Shown here: piece by piece, positions 44,446-56,915 of the stretch
Position numbering within the stretch: the stretch's first letter is position 1
Layout: each line of letters opens with the position of its first letter
From: Merluccius polli
Lineage: Eukaryota > Chordata > Actinopteri > Gadiformes > Merlucciidae
Length of the DNA: 64,000 nucleotides
Direction of reading: 5' to 3'
Assembly (NCBI GenBank): GCA_030340625.1
Contig: JAOPHQ010006259.1
Coordinates: 350,001 to 414,000, forward strand
The notes under the pieces: generated by a model
Database searches by the model: none
Told to the model about the DNA's origin: nothing
The model's input: the letters and a program-made list of their open reading frames with translations, nothing else
Position numbers and translations under genes: made by a program

Positions 44446-45816
44446 GTGTCCATATGGTACAATGGAAAACTGATTAGAATGGGACATCCAGTCCATGACT
44501 GGAATTATTGAAAAAATGACAAATCTGCCACCAATTGAAAAAGCTATTATCTGTAAATAAACAATGTCCGCCACAAGTCGCTAGTTGAATAGCCTGCTTA
44601 TTCCCTTTCTTTCTTGCTCCAACTCTATGCCACTCTCTCTTCCACTCTCTTCCCACAGATAGAACAGAGTGTTGCCAGATGGGATTTTCAAGCATTAATG
44701 GCAAATCCCCTCCACCTCTCTCACACTTGCAGCCTATTACTGCAACATTGCCAGATCCAGCCTGATCATACATGACACGAACGGGTGAATGAACACATCT
44801 AGTGGCCATTTGCTGACAGGACAATCATTTAACACCTTTCACTTACAATGTTATGTAATAAAGCCCACTAGGTCCAAAGGATATTGAACATTGGAAATAT
44901 GTTTCATTATGAACTGGTGAAAAGAAGAGACAAAAAACAAAACAAAACATGTAGCAGGAAAGAAAAGGTTGTGTAGCCTATTAAGTGTAACATTTGAAAA
45001 ATATGTTTAACACAATTATATATTAACTCAGAATTTTTCGCTGTTCAAAGATTTATCAGAAATCCTGCCATGGCGTGTCATCGTATTCAAAGACTCACAG
45101 GGAATGCAGATATAGTATATTACCGGTAGAATATATCCTTGTGTAGAAGATCGAACCCAGAAACTTTTAACTGCCGTAAAACACCCTCGGTGTTGTAAAA
45201 CACATATCATTTGTACAGTACTTAAGAAAAAGAAATCTACAGACAAGTAGTACCTTATTTGCTCTTTTCTTTTCTTTCATGTATTCTTAACATGGAACAC
45301 ACCGCCTTCAGGTGAAAACAGCCCCTTTGGTCCATCGAAATCTCAAATCTTGGAGCAACCAACAGGTCTTAAGAGATAGACTATTATAATTGTTATTAGT
45401 AGAAGTGATATGCAGAGCACGTGGTTGTACTTCACAATCTAGTCTCGTAATACCATTCCTTGGCATTCTTCCAGGTGGATCAAACTGTGCATATTCATTT
45501 TTTAGCAGTGTTGATGCTTATTAAAATTGATTTGATAAGGATGTAATTAGAGATGTCCATGTAATAAAGTCCAATAAATTATAAATACGTACTTATTGTA
45601 ACATCTGTCCATTCTTCCCTGAAGTATAGCCAATTCCCCATTCCTCTGGTGGCTGGCTACAGTATATCTCTAGCTATAGCTTCAGTAAATCAGTTCTGTT
45701 TAGAGACCTTCACGGCTCACTGATACTCTACAGCCCCAGCTTGACCATCAGCCAGCAGTCCCAGGTCCATTTGTCTTGCCCATCCTCTACTTACTCCATA
45801 TAGTTCCACCCTTACT
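44446..45816. other. Intergenic sequence, nothing recognised
   Basis: Unique AT-rich sequence. The open frames here show no domain. Confidence 0.5.
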
Positions 45817-45902
45817 GCCTGCCTGCCTTCCTTCCTTCCTTCCTTCCTTCCTTCCTTCCTTCCTTCCTTCCTTCCTTCCTTCCTTCCTTCCTTCCTTCCT
45901 CC
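45817..45902. repeat. (CTTC)n microsatellite
   Basis: About 20 uninterrupted CTTC units. The minus-strand frame KEGRKEGRKEG is an artefact. Confidence 0.97.
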
Positions 45903-46069
45903 TCCCTTCCTCCTGTCCTTCATTTGTTCGTTAATTCCTTCCTTCCTTTCTCTCTTCTGTTCTTCGTTCCTTCCATCCTTAATTCCTTCCTCCATCCCTC
46001 TCTTCAGTTTATCCCACTTCCCCTGTTGGTCATCTCTAAAATAAAATAAAAATTCCTTCAATTACCGGC

Positions 46070-46170
46070 ACTCTCTCTCTCTCCATCTCTCTCTCCCTTC
46101 TCCCTCCCTCTCCTCCTCCCCTCTCTGTCCTTCCCTCCCTCTCCCTCCTCTCCTCCCCCCCACCCCCCCA
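46070..46170. repeat. CT-rich low-complexity tract
   Basis: Imperfect CT/CCCT repeats, followed by C-tracts at 46155-46170 and 46317-46334. Confidence 0.85.
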
Positions 46171-46865
46171 CATCCACCCTCTCCCTCCAGTAATTGCGGT
46201 GTGGCCAGAGTACAGCAGGGCATGTAGTGCTAGTGCCAGTGTTGTGTTGGTGCGAGGAGCTTGTAATCCACTCCAGAGTTACATCAGCACTGTAATCAAT
46301 CAGCAGCATCACGCCCCCACCCCCCCCCCCCCCCGCCTCGGAGACTGACGCACGAAACACTGCCGCCGCCATCCTCCGACACCCCCTTACTGGCACGTAC
46401 TTAACACACAAAGCACAAGGGAGCTCTGTCAGTGAAGCTGTTAGCAGGAATCTCTCTCTCGGAATCGGCCAGGCATAGCACCTGCACTCATTTGGCTGTT
46501 GTGAATAGCGCCTTGGAAACATGTTAAAGGGGACCTATTATGCAAAACAGCTTATTTGGCCCTTTTGTGTGTTACATATATTACCATTGACTTTATTAAC
46601 CGAGAAAATGCAACAATCTGTAGTTTCATTGTTCAAAAAACCCTCGATTAAACAGGCTGTTTAAAATGCCCATGTTAGTCGTCATAACGAGCCAGGTGAA
46701 TAACTACTACCATTTACCTACCAGGTGAATAACCACTCCCATTTACTCCATCTCGTAATGCTCCCGGCAGCACCGCAAGCCATTGCTAACTTAGCGAGCT
46801 ACAACGACAACATGTCAAGTTCAGATCCCAACACCACAGTTGTTCAGTTGTAGGAGTTGTAGGTT

Positions 46866-46903
46866 GCCGGGAGATTGTGCAGGTCCCTGCACAATCTCCC
46901 GGC
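46866..46903. repeat. Perfect 18-bp hairpin with 2-bp loop
   Basis: GCCGGGAGATTGTGCAGG is followed after TC by its exact reverse complement. It lies inside the THAP-like relic, immediately before the preserved coding segment. Confidence 0.9.
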
Positions 46904-46904
46904 A

Positions 46905-47093
46905 TGTGAAAATGTAAGGACAGAGTGGATTAACTTTATTTTTAATGGCAACGTCCCGGCTACAGTTAGCTCCCAGTTGCATGTGTGTGATCATCACTTT
47001 ATGTCAGACTGATTCAGCAACGAGGGCCAGTTCACAGCAGGATTCGCATCTAAATTGATGGTTAAAGATGGAGCAGTTTCCACTGTACGTGAC
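46905..47093 (+). pseudogene. THAP-type zinc finger remnant
   Basis: The frame reads CENVRTEWINFIFNGN, then VSSQLHVCDHHFMSD, a stop, FSNEGQFTAGFASKLMVKDG and AVSTV. The spacing W-I..., L-x-V-C-x-x-H-F and the later G-x-A/LK-x-x-A-V-x-T fit the second half of a THAP domain, which binds DNA in P-element-like transposases and host proteins. The first Cys pair is not seen. The stop makes it non-functional. Recognition is by pattern only. Confidence 0.65.
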
Positions 47094-47110
47094 GGTCTGC
47101 TAACTGTGAG

Positions 47111-49082
47111 TCTGTAAGTATCACCATGTTTTGATATTATTTGCAAGTTAGTGTAGTTATATTGCACTGCTGGTTAACTAACGAGCTAGCGGTCTTAGCT
47201 ACGGGCTTGTTGTGTGTGGAAGAAGTAGGACTCATCTTAAAGTGATTTGTTGGGACCAGTGTCTGCTTTATAAGGCTGTCCAACGTGTCCGGCTCGGTAA
47301 AGTAGAAACACACGAAAGCCTTGCATCAGAAGGGGAGGTTTTGAATGCGGTGAGTGATAGTTGTTTTCATTACTACAAGGTGGAGACACGTGTAGAGAGG
47401 GAACTGCTTCAGGAGTCATACTGTTTAGGAAATATTCAAATCAAAGACATTATGAACATGTGAGAGCACCAAATACAGTTATAATACTTCATATATTCAT
47501 TGTTGACGATTGCCTACATGCACAAGTAAGTCACAACACGTTTTGTTTACTATATATATTTTTTGCAATGTAATTTCTGGTGACATGCGTAATACATAAG
47601 ACCTGAATATAAACAGTTCTTGTTCTCATTTTTATTGTCATGCACAGCATTATCCAATTTTATTCACATTCAATTTTATCCAATTTTATTGTGGCACAAT
47701 TTCCACAAGTGCACCTCTTGAAAATTATGTAGTGCAGGCAATTTAGACTCAATATGAGTACAGTATACTCTACCACTGTAGGGCATACACCGTAGCGGTG
47801 TATCTAAGTTCTGGCGAGGACTGTACACTGAGAATTACAGGGCTATTGCAACATTTGATTATTTTCGCTGTGCTGGTTGGATACAAATACGTTGCATACA
47901 ATAATATATTTGCCAACTAGCTCTACAAAATGGTCTTTCCTAGCTTGTCTGCAAGTTGGAGCTAGTAAGCTTATGGATATGAGACATAAACAGACCGGCT
48001 ACGGCAGAGAGCAAGTGGACTCAGTTGACTCTTCCCATTCTGGGTCAGACTCCGGCTCAAACATGGAGGGTCTCACTGTTGTTTACAAAAAGGAAAACAA
48101 AACCACTATTTTGTTTCAAAAAAACAAACGCCTACTAATAAATCTGATTTTAAGATCCAATTAGAAGAGGTGGCAGGCTTTGCAGGCTTCTGGAGTGGAC
48201 AGGTTGACGGGCCTGATAAGGAGTGGACAGGCCGCTGTGCAGGCTAACATTTTTATTTGATTCTATCTTTTTTGGCCGAGATTGGCTGCTGCATTATTGA
48301 TTGCACACACTTTTGTGGTCACATTTGTGGACAACAGGGGAGGCACCATGCTAGACTCTCAACGTCACAGCTGCGAGAAAAACACATGGGGAAAAAGAAA
48401 AAGGCAAGAAGGGCATTTTAATTGGACTAAAACATTTTATGAACTATTCTTTGGCTTTTTTTTCTAACAAGGAAATAAGGGAGTGATATGAGACTGAGAT
48501 TGGTTATGTCAGTATCATAATTTACCTCAAAGCCCCCCAGGACTCCAATTATTAAGTATTAATGAAGTCAACGTTTAGGTTAGTATTATTAATCAGCAAA
48601 ACTTTCAATGGAAAAACGTGTACTAATATGTTATAAAATACTGCTCAAAAGCAGCCACAATGAGCCATCAGAATTTCCCTCAGGACTGAGAGGGCGTGGC
48701 CTTAATATTTAAATTTGAACACATGCTGTCAGCAGAGTAAAGTTATGTTTAGATCACACGGGTTCAGTTATGACATCATCTTGATGATTTAACTTCATCA
48801 AGTGCTTATGCTCCTTCTTTTGACTCATTCTATATATTTAGCAGATCAGATTATAATGGAGTTTCACTTTTAAATCAAATGAATGGAGTGGAAAATGATT
48901 TCTCAAACATGACGAAAATATACAATAACTAAGTATCAATCTTTTGGCCAAAGTTGATATCCAAAATGAAACAAATGTAGCAATAATAATAGGTCTCTGA
49001 ATGTAATTTACCACTATGGATGAATGAAGAGGACTGCATGTCAAGAAATTAAATAATATGTTAAACTGATTTATTTGCAGGC
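47111..49082. other. Unassigned sequence, possibly the decayed body of the preceding element
   Basis: The frame 47877-48164 includes SVDSSHSGSDSGSNMEGLTV, an acidic/serine-rich segment that could belong to the THAP-bearing element, but this is uncertain. The rest is AT-rich without recognisable features. Confidence 0.35.
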
Positions 49083-49616
49083 TTAAAGGGGCACTTGGCA
49101 ACTTTTTCAACTTAATAAACCCGTCTGGAAATCATTTGGATGGTTAAATGGTCTGGTCCGGTGTTAATGGTGACTATCCCCGCTCCCCCCAGCGCCCCCA
49201 AGTGGAAAACCAGCCTTGCAACTTTGGGACCACCGTCCCGGTAAATTGGAAATGGGAAGTATCGCGAGAAGCGAGAACGAGCGAGAAACACGAACTGCTT
49301 TACGGCAATTCAACATAAACACACACGCCCCCCTCAATAACGGTTAATCACGCCGGCTATACATGTCAATGTTCTATGATACAGTGTATAATGTATTACC
49401 CACCTCGGTAGACATCGCGCCACACGAAAAAGTCTGGCAACAAATGCACATGAGCAGCGGTAGAAAGGGGGAGGAGGGTGCCGCAAGTGAGTTTTTTTAC
49501 GACAATGTTGTGTAATATACGTCCCAGACCTGTAGGGGGAGCTCGTTGAGAAAACATGCGATGACAAAAGTGAAAACCAGCGAAGAAATGGCTAGAGTTG
49601 CCAAGTTCCCCTTTAA
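49083..49616. mobile_element. Non-autonomous DNA element with TTAA at both ends
   Basis: The left end is TTAAAGGGGCACTTGGCAACT and the right end is AGTTGCCAAGTTCCCCTTTAA: inverted termini of about 21 bp with one mismatch. TTAA at both borders would fit a piggyBac-type target, but GGC/GCC outside the TTAA also pairs, so the border may lie further out. The interior is GC-richer and includes CGCGAGAAGCGAGAACGAGC. No transposase. Confidence 0.75.
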
Positions 49617-51435
49617 GCCGTCAAAAATCAACCTTGATGCAAAACAATGTTATGTGGCTTTTTTTGCAAAACAAAATTGATTTGGATGTGTACAGTCCCA
49701 TACAGGAGCATGATTAAATGATTTTATTGATGTGCAAAACATTTGGAATGAACAACCCGTTCAATGTTAATAGACCTGAAAAGTGTGTGTTCATACGTTC
49801 AACTTCTTTCCATAAGAAACAAGTTCAGTCCATACTGAGATCCAAATTTGAAAGAGTTCACAAATCTATAGAAGGACAAGTTAATAATTGATTGTATGCA
49901 TGTATGCATGCTGCATGGCAACAAGTCCCTAATTAACCCAGTCAGATGCACAAATCACATATTTAACTTTACTCATGCTTCGCACTGACGGTACTTTTCT
50001 AACTAAGGGAAAACAAACAGTGAATACCTATATCTGCTTGGCCAAATATGTCGGCAATAATTATCTTTTTTAGTTGTTTTGTGATGTGCCGTTCATATTT
50101 AATGCAGAAACAAAACGACCACATTAAGTCAAAACAAATCTGTTTTTTAATATTGAATAGACAGCATTGCCTGATCTATTAGCATTATAGCTTTAATTGA
50201 AACTTTTGTATATTAGCACTATTCTATGCTCCATTGTAATTGTATCGGTGTGTTATTGTGACAGACAGTATGAGTAGGGATAATATTGCAACTGAACGTA
50301 ACAATTGAGGGAACGCAGCTCAACGGTGGCTTAAAGATGAAAAGGATCCCTGTGCTTAAGCCCTTCTCTCTAAAGTTGTTTTGAATGTTTTTTTAAACCC
50401 CATTAGTGCCATTAATGTTGTTCTGTGCGTAGCATCTCTCAGCGGAGACGCCAGAAGCCTGTGGAGTTCTTATTTGTCTCATTTCAGTGAGATTTAGCAG
50501 AACCCATTGTATGCAGCTCACCAGCGTCAAACGCTGCTAATTGTTGTCTGATACCTTCCTATAGCTCCACTGGGTTATAATTGATCTGAAGTCATTTAGA
50601 TGGAGATGAGCTGTGGACGACACATCCGCACAGAACATTGCAAACACTTCCGCTGAATTTATGATGTTATAAAAAAATGGTTATTACAGTTTAGTTATGA
50701 AATATAATAAAAAATATGCCTTAGGGGGGGAAAAATTGCGATTTTAGAATGTCTTTTCATCAGAAAATATTGATGAACCTTTATTCAATATGAGGGCAAG
50801 TTCACATTATATTCAGTGATTGATGTTGGTTCTAATCGAGTGGAATGAGGCCATTACTATTCAAATTCCTACCATTGTTACCTGGTATAACAAATGTGCC
50901 AAAGTGGGGGTACGACTAGCTTTGGCTTGTTGTGTCTGCGCATGTGAACTTAACTCACACAGCATGCCCTCATTCATAATGAATTGGGAGTCGTCTGCTC
51001 CACTGCTCTTTTCTGAGTATTCCTACCCATGCATGTCAACAACAAAAATATGTATTTCCTCAGAGAAATTCAATATAGGCTTGTATGTATTTAGTCGAGA
51101 TATCCCGGGGCATGTTCACTGCTTTAACAAATGCTTTTGCGTATATCGGCTTTCAGAGCGATCACTCATGTTCAAGTTAAAATGAGTTGCGTTTATCACA
51201 ATCTAAGGGTATCTCAATACCCTGAGACCGAGATAGGAATCTGTAGCAAAAAGCCACTGACAATAAACCAATTTAAACAGGGTCAGAGTTGTATGTCGGG
51301 CCCCGATTGATGGACAAAAAGTATTGTGTATTGCCGTGTTGCAGCATGGATAGGTGACAGCCAGTCCAGACAGTTGAGGTACAAACCTCTGAGTCCGGTT
51401 AGGACCAGAGATGGAGATATTCTACCCAACAGACA
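49617..51435. other. Intergenic sequence, partly complex
   Basis: No exon recognised. The block 50310-50670 (containing AACCCCATTAGTGCCATTAA and GTTATAATTGATCTGAAG) is repeat-free and might be conserved non-coding DNA. Unverified. Confidence 0.4.
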
Positions 51436-51607
51436 CCAACAGAGGTGTCACTGTAGGACAAACACAGGTGTTGCTCCTCTATGTACCAGGGCACAGGTAG
51501 TAGACTAAACTAATCAAGATAAGTCTACTTTGCATGCCCTGCTACATAAAAGTAGCAGACCCATAATTTGTGTTATGAGCAACACCTGTCCTACGATGAA
51601 ACATCTG
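51436..51607. repeat. Fold-back repeat, copy 2
   Basis: The left arm (GTAGGACAAACACAGGTGTT then GCTC) and the right arm (GAGCAACACCTGTCCTAC) are inverted. The right arm also carries the CAGACCCATAATTTGTG phrase seen in copy 1 at 44110-44445. The stretch CCAGGGCACAGGTAGTAGAC (51487-51506) matches the reverse complement of GTCTACTACCCGTGCCCTGG in copy 1. Confidence 0.72.
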
Positions 51608-52589
51608 TGAAGTCTGGTCTATTGATATCTGATTGCATTCATAAAGTTAGCCATATCATAATCAGGACATTCCTGAGGGTAGGATTTAGATGGAGAACAC
51701 AGTTTGGTGAACGGGTTCAGTTAAAGAAGCGCCCCTCTACGTAAATGACTGCTACTAGACCAGATGAGGTGATGACCGACTGGAACGATAGTCTCTGAGG
51801 GAGCTAGGTTTCCATCACGGTCAAGTTTAGTTTATCCTGTATTGTAATTGGATACGTCAATCAGTTTAATAGTGTATTGTTGTTCGCCACTGGTGTGTGT
51901 AACCTGTGCCCATTTAGAGGTCCAAGCAACAAGAATACTACATGGTGAACTCCACAACAGTGTCTGACGGAAAGAGATGTGCTTTTGAAAAGAGTATAGA
52001 TTGGACAGCAGAAGGCTGTCTCAGATGCTCGGCCTTTCTCAGAGGAGTTTTTTCTCCCGTTCCAAAATTCTCACAGAAAACGTTTCGGGGTGAGAGAGGT
52101 CAGTCCTCAGAAGGAGATTTTCTCGAAAATGTGTTCCCGAAAGACAATTTTAACAACAGTTCTATATTGTCTCTTTTGAATCATATCCGTTTAAAACCCT
52201 GACCCTGTACTCACTCAAACTTGTGTATAAGTGCTGGCATTGCTGTTTAAGGTGTGTATGCAAAGTTTAAACTGATATAACTTTCTCCAAATCTCCTTGG
52301 CTTCACCGGTGAGAGTAGGCCAAGTCTGAGGTCGAACCAGCACACTGCTGTTAGATGGCCAACATTGCATTTCTCTGACAACAGAATAACTGTGTGTGTT
52401 CTATAATTGCAGTTTTCAACTAATTATATGTTAGTAGTGTTCCTTTATTGTGTTGTGTTATCATGCATTCATGTTTTATTTGTGGTGTTGGGGTTATTTC
52501 CACATGAGGATACTTGGCAAAGGTGACAAACAATAACCCTTTTAAGATGAGTGGATCAGATGATAACATAAAAAGGTGTTGTTGAAACC
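51608..52589. other. Unassigned sequence with one 87-codon frame
   Basis: The plus-strand frame 51942-52202 (contains FLRGVFSPVPKFSQKTFRGE) shows no known domain. CAGGGTCAG at 51278 and CTGACCCTG at 52199 could be decayed element ends, but they lack a target duplication. Confidence 0.35.
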
Positions 52590-52830
52590 ACAGCGGGGGG
52601 GTAGGCCCATTTTGCTCACCTTCCTGCATCACAGGCTGATCAACCAAGTGATGCAAGCACACCGGCTTCTATTTCTGCAAGGCTACAGGATTTTTCTGGA
52701 GGTCAGCAATTACCACTTAGCTCTGCAAGAATCTCACCTTCACAAGATTGTAATCCATTTTATTCCACTGGGTTATATGAGATAAAAAGAGCCATGCGGG
52801 GAGAAGTGCCAACCTGCTCTTGTGGGTCTA
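52590..52830. repeat. Dispersed duplicate of the right half of 61237-61935
   Basis: The stretch TTTCTGCAAGGCTACAGGAT then TTTTCT, AATCTCACCTTCACAAGA and GTAATCCATTTTATT matches 61715-61935 in the same orientation with scattered differences. It is non-coding and probably part of an unnamed interspersed repeat. Confidence 0.8.
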
Positions 52831-54644
52831 CGACCCACCAGGGAAAAAATGCTAATGATGGTGAACAAACAAAAAAGTTTGAGTGTGTTATTATGGACCG
52901 GCGACAAAAAGCAAGAGAATAATACACACTTGTTAAAAGGATGGGACTACTATACATGCCATGTACTAGATATGAATCATTCATCATGCAAAATAAATAC
53001 TTCTACTTATACTAAGTTTTTTCTAAAGCTCTAAAGAATTTTGAATTGTGTTTATTGCAAATACTAGTGATAAAGACATTATCCATAGTTCACATGGTAG
53101 ATCAATTATAGCCTACAACGATATACAGTAGACAATGATTACCTTCTTAAAATTTCCATCACACGTAGCCTGACTCACAAGTCATTCATCTGTCAAAGAA
53201 CGAAGCAAGTGTCTACCTATTACATTATTCACAATTACTCTAATTTAATCTAGTGTCATCGGCAGGGCAGGCATAGGAAGCCTGTGCCTGCCCTGTGTCC
53301 ATTTCACAGACCAGTGGCGCATGCTTGTGCATTACACTCAAACATACATGAGGGCCCGGGGAGAGGAAACCTAATTCAAGTACCTATACGGGGCTGAAGG
53401 CACTTTTAATTTGAACTTTGCCACAGATAATCTGACTGTTCTTTGAGGTAAAAGAAGAAGAATGCCATGCGTGTCCAAAAAGTTGGCGATTAACAGTAAT
53501 GATGCGCCAGCGAGAGATCCGATCAGATGGGACTAATGGAAGGAGATAACACTTGGCGAGGGTGGATACCCCTGAAGACATGCAGGGTATTGTTGCAGAC
53601 CCCGCTGTGCCCCACTTTATCAGTCTCCTCATGTCTTTACTCATCTGCATTACTCAATGCTCTTGCAATGACAGAAACGTTGTCAGAAAAAAAATAGAAA
53701 ACAATTCAAAAATACAAAAAAACTAGAACAATTATTCAACGAGATACAAAAAAATGTAAAGAAATTAAGAGTGAAGGGAGGAAAATAATCGGATTTACAG
53801 ATCTGCTGAACCTTTATTGATTAGGAGGAAGCCGCAGATCATGGAAATGAATGTGCTCTGCTATAGCAAAATTGTACAGCTTATACGTTGTGCATGCAGG
53901 ATATTGAATTACTTGCTATGCAAATGGTTTGATCTGCTGTTTCTCTTCATATCCGTCTCCATCCATAAGAGCAGCAGTTAGACACTATGGAGGGTCCTTC
54001 TGAGAGATTAACCAAGTGCAGCGTTCTGAAATGTTGCCAAATGTAATCAGTGATAATCTTTTTAAAGGTGCCATTTTCATGGCAAATGTGTCCATTTTAG
54101 GGATTTTTATCAATAACAAATTATTTCCAGTGGCTGGGGTAAAAGTGAGGGACCTGTTGCAGAAGGCATGTTATGGGAATCCTACATTTAAACATGAAGT
54201 CAGAAAGCCGCAGTCTCGCCACCAAAAGGTTTTTTTCTGGATCCAGGACGACAGATTTGAAATTTGCTGTAAATTGCATGGAGAACTCTGATAGGTTGAG
54301 GGTGAAAGTTGTGCGTTCATTGCAGAATTTAAAAGGCATCATCAATCACACACTGAAAATTGTAATTATGTAGAGTAACCACGCTTGTGACGGAGAGAAG
54401 CAGCGTGCAACAGACGAGTAGAGGTGGTCATGACTATGTATGATGCATAACATATGGTGACTATAGGCACTTGAATCACCACTTTACATACGCACAGGAA
54501 AAAATTGAGCAAAAGGAGATAGCATTTCAAAACAAATATAGCTAGAGAGTTGTGTAAAAAGCAATATCAAGTGAATTGATCGTTGACTTGTATTGTGTGC
54601 AGTATTTTCCTAACCTCATAGCATATGAGGTTAGCACATAGCTT

Positions 54645-54650
<6 letters not shown>
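52831..54650. other. Intergenic sequence, nothing recognised
   Basis: It contains an imperfect inverted pair GGCAGGCATAGGAAGCC / GGCTTCC...CTGCC near 53264-53310 (GGGCAGGCA...TGCCTGCCC). The block 53790-53990, with TTGCTATGCAAATGGTTTGA (octamer-like ATGCAAAT), is complex and repeat-free. No exon is supported. Confidence 0.4.

Positions 54651-54704
<54 letters not shown>
54651..54704. repeat. (AT)n microsatellite
   Basis: 27 uninterrupted AT steps; self-complementary and able to form a cruciform. Confidence 0.97.
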
Positions 54705-54706
<2 letters not shown>

Positions 54707-55115
54707 TGTATATGCGCCATTTGGTCATTTCAAGCTCACCGTGTCAATGAGAGAATACAGTTTTCATTCGAGATGACGCACTATTCAAGAATAGTCAAGG
54801 ACACACACTGATTCAAAAAAAAAAACCCTAACAAATAAATACAATTGAAAGAAGTATTCTGGCAGCACAATGCCTTTTGAATGAGACCAGGGCTTAAACC
54901 CTGGCTCACCTCTGGTCTGGCGATCCCAGAATAGCAGGACACCCTCTTCTCCAGAGGGAAGCGGTTGGCATAGAGCTAGAGTTAACCAGCTGCCAGGTGT
55001 CAGTCAGAGCGCAGGTGCATGTGGTTGGCCAAAGCCACTCATAGGTAAACAAAACAAAGCAACAACGATGCCAAACAGGGGTGTGCGGAGGCAGGCGTCA
55101 GATTGAGAGGCTACG

Positions 55116-55153
<38 letters not shown>

Positions 55154-56915
55154 AATGTAATGAGACGCGTCGAGGCAGAAATAATCTTTTTTTTTTTTTT
55201 TACTCCGACAGGGAGGAGGATATCGGTCCCTGGTTTTCATTTCACACTTGTCATGTCACACTCTCACTCTGAACTGTCACGCTGTAGCAAAGTCCTTCTT
55301 TGAGGGTAAGGGGGGTGGGGAGGGGGCGGTGATGAGAGGTCAGGTGCATACAAGATCTAACCCCCCCCCCCCCCACACACACACACACATGCACACACAC
55401 TCCCCCCCCCACACCACTTCCTTTCACCTTGCATGGAACAACAACAATATGTTTAGGATGGGTGAGAGGAAGTGATGTGTCCAATGGGATGGATAGAGTG
55501 GGGGGGGGGGGGGGGGGGGGGGGGGGGCGTAATAATAGGAAGCAGAAGTATCAACCGTCTAGACACAAATGAGCTGCGAAAGGGTCTCTAAGGCTCACCC
55601 ACGGGCAGGCTGAGGGAAGTGGATGGTGGGAGGAGGCTGGAGACGCACACACCAACATACACCCTCCCCTTTCTGACAAAGGCGCCAGGTGTTTCTCTGC
55701 ACACTACAGACGATGAGCCTTTTTATTCACTCTCACTTAAAGAATGTCTCCGTCCAAGTAATTATACCACAGTGTAATCTAATCGGCAAACTGGCAAACT
55801 GACAACACACAAAGCAGCGTTTGCCGGTGAATGGTCATTATGCGTCGCAGACGACGCCAGTGTTTACAGTGCGTTGTCTGCATGTGCTTTTGTGTGTGTT
55901 TGTGTGTGTATGTATATGTCTTTCTTGTGTGTCTGTGTGTGTGAGTTGTTTCAAATCAACTTCATCTGGCTCCAGACCTCATTGGTCGGGAGACGCAGCA
56001 GCTCCTGATTAGTTTGTTTGACCTGCCAGATGGAATAGGGAGTAAGGAGACTATGGAGGCAGGAGGGGGGGCGTTGGGGTCAGATCAGATACATGAACGT
56101 GGTGATGACAAAGAGAGGATGGTCTGATGCCCTACTGCTTCAGCCATTCATGAGGGCCCAGGCTGGTTCACACATACAACGAGAGCAGGCCTTTTATTTG
56201 TCACTTTGTTAATTTAGGATGGGTAATAAAGCAATACCAATTATTTCAGTGTTGATCCGATTGCTTAGTAATAGCAATGCTTGTTTTCTCATACCATACC
56301 TGAAGTGATACCTGAAACGTTAATGGAGGAACATCGTATTTTTTCCCTGCATTTGTGAAAATGCGTAAATGCGTGCACGCACACACACAATTATTAATAT
56401 TCAAGTGTTTGCATAAAGTATAAAGTATTGAAAAAACTTTTTGTATATTACTTCTTTTTTTAGATTTGATTACAGCACATTTTACAAAAAGAAATGATCC
56501 ATCTCTAGCCTTATACAGTGGATATTTCTTCCTGTGTCCCCTGTTCTTTCTGGCATGTTGTGCTTAGTTGGCGTTCACGGTTTTGATATAATGCTTCCTA
56601 GCCTCACAGAGCAGCGTGGTGCCTGTATCAGTGTGTTGGCATACATGCTGTGGGCGTTTGCAGTCTACAGTGTATTGAAAGAACCAGACAGAAGCTCGAA
56701 GGAGAACTGGTTTCTATTGTACACGACGCAACATTGAGACAAATAATCTCATTCATTTGTTTTTAAAAAGGCCTCTCACGTTGTGAATCAATTTTCTTTG
56801 AGATGCCATTCTCCAAAGGAAATGGCTGCATCAATATTTCAATAGAGGTCAACCGATTCCTAGAATGTATTGTAATTGCCACGTATGCCTTTGATAATGT
56901 GAGTCAAAGTAGTCT
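54705..56915. other. Intergenic sequence with several simple repeats
   Basis: It holds a (GT)n at 55115-55152, T-tract at 55187-55200, C-tract with CA repeats at 55362-55400, a 28-base G run at 55500-55527 and GT-rich sequence at 55890-55945. No exon is recognised. Confidence 0.5.
55500..55527. repeat. Poly(G) run
   Basis: Twenty-eight consecutive G on the plus strand. It may form G-quadruplexes and is also a likely place for assembly error. Confidence 0.9.

Larger units (their letters stand above)
46524..47110 (+). mobile_element. DNA-element relic beginning TTAAAGGGGACCTATTATGC and carrying a THAP-like segment
   Basis: The start TTAAAGGGGACCTATTATGC is a frequent terminus of fish non-autonomous DNA elements. 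The segment includes a near-duplicated phrase (CCAGGTGAATAAC at about 46691 and 46720), a perfect hairpin (46866-46903) and a THAP-like coding remnant (46905-47093). A matching right terminus (GCATAATAGGTCCCCTTTAA) was not found, so it is truncated or extends degenerately. Superfamily uncertain. Confidence 0.6.

Noticed and set aside
45717..46061. 114-codon Lys/Glu/Arg-rich minus-strand frame
   Set aside because: It is the translation of the (CTTC)n microsatellite and flanking CT-rich DNA.
51278..52207. CAGGGTCAGAGTT and AAAACCCTGACCCTG as possible ends of a 930-bp hAT element
   Set aside because: Only about 13 bp pair and the flanks show no 8-bp duplication. The stretch also spans the fold-back copy.
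53264..53310. GGGCAGGCA...TGCCTGCCC inverted pair as a possible microRNA hairpin
   Set aside because: The stem is short and imperfect, and there is no supporting feature.
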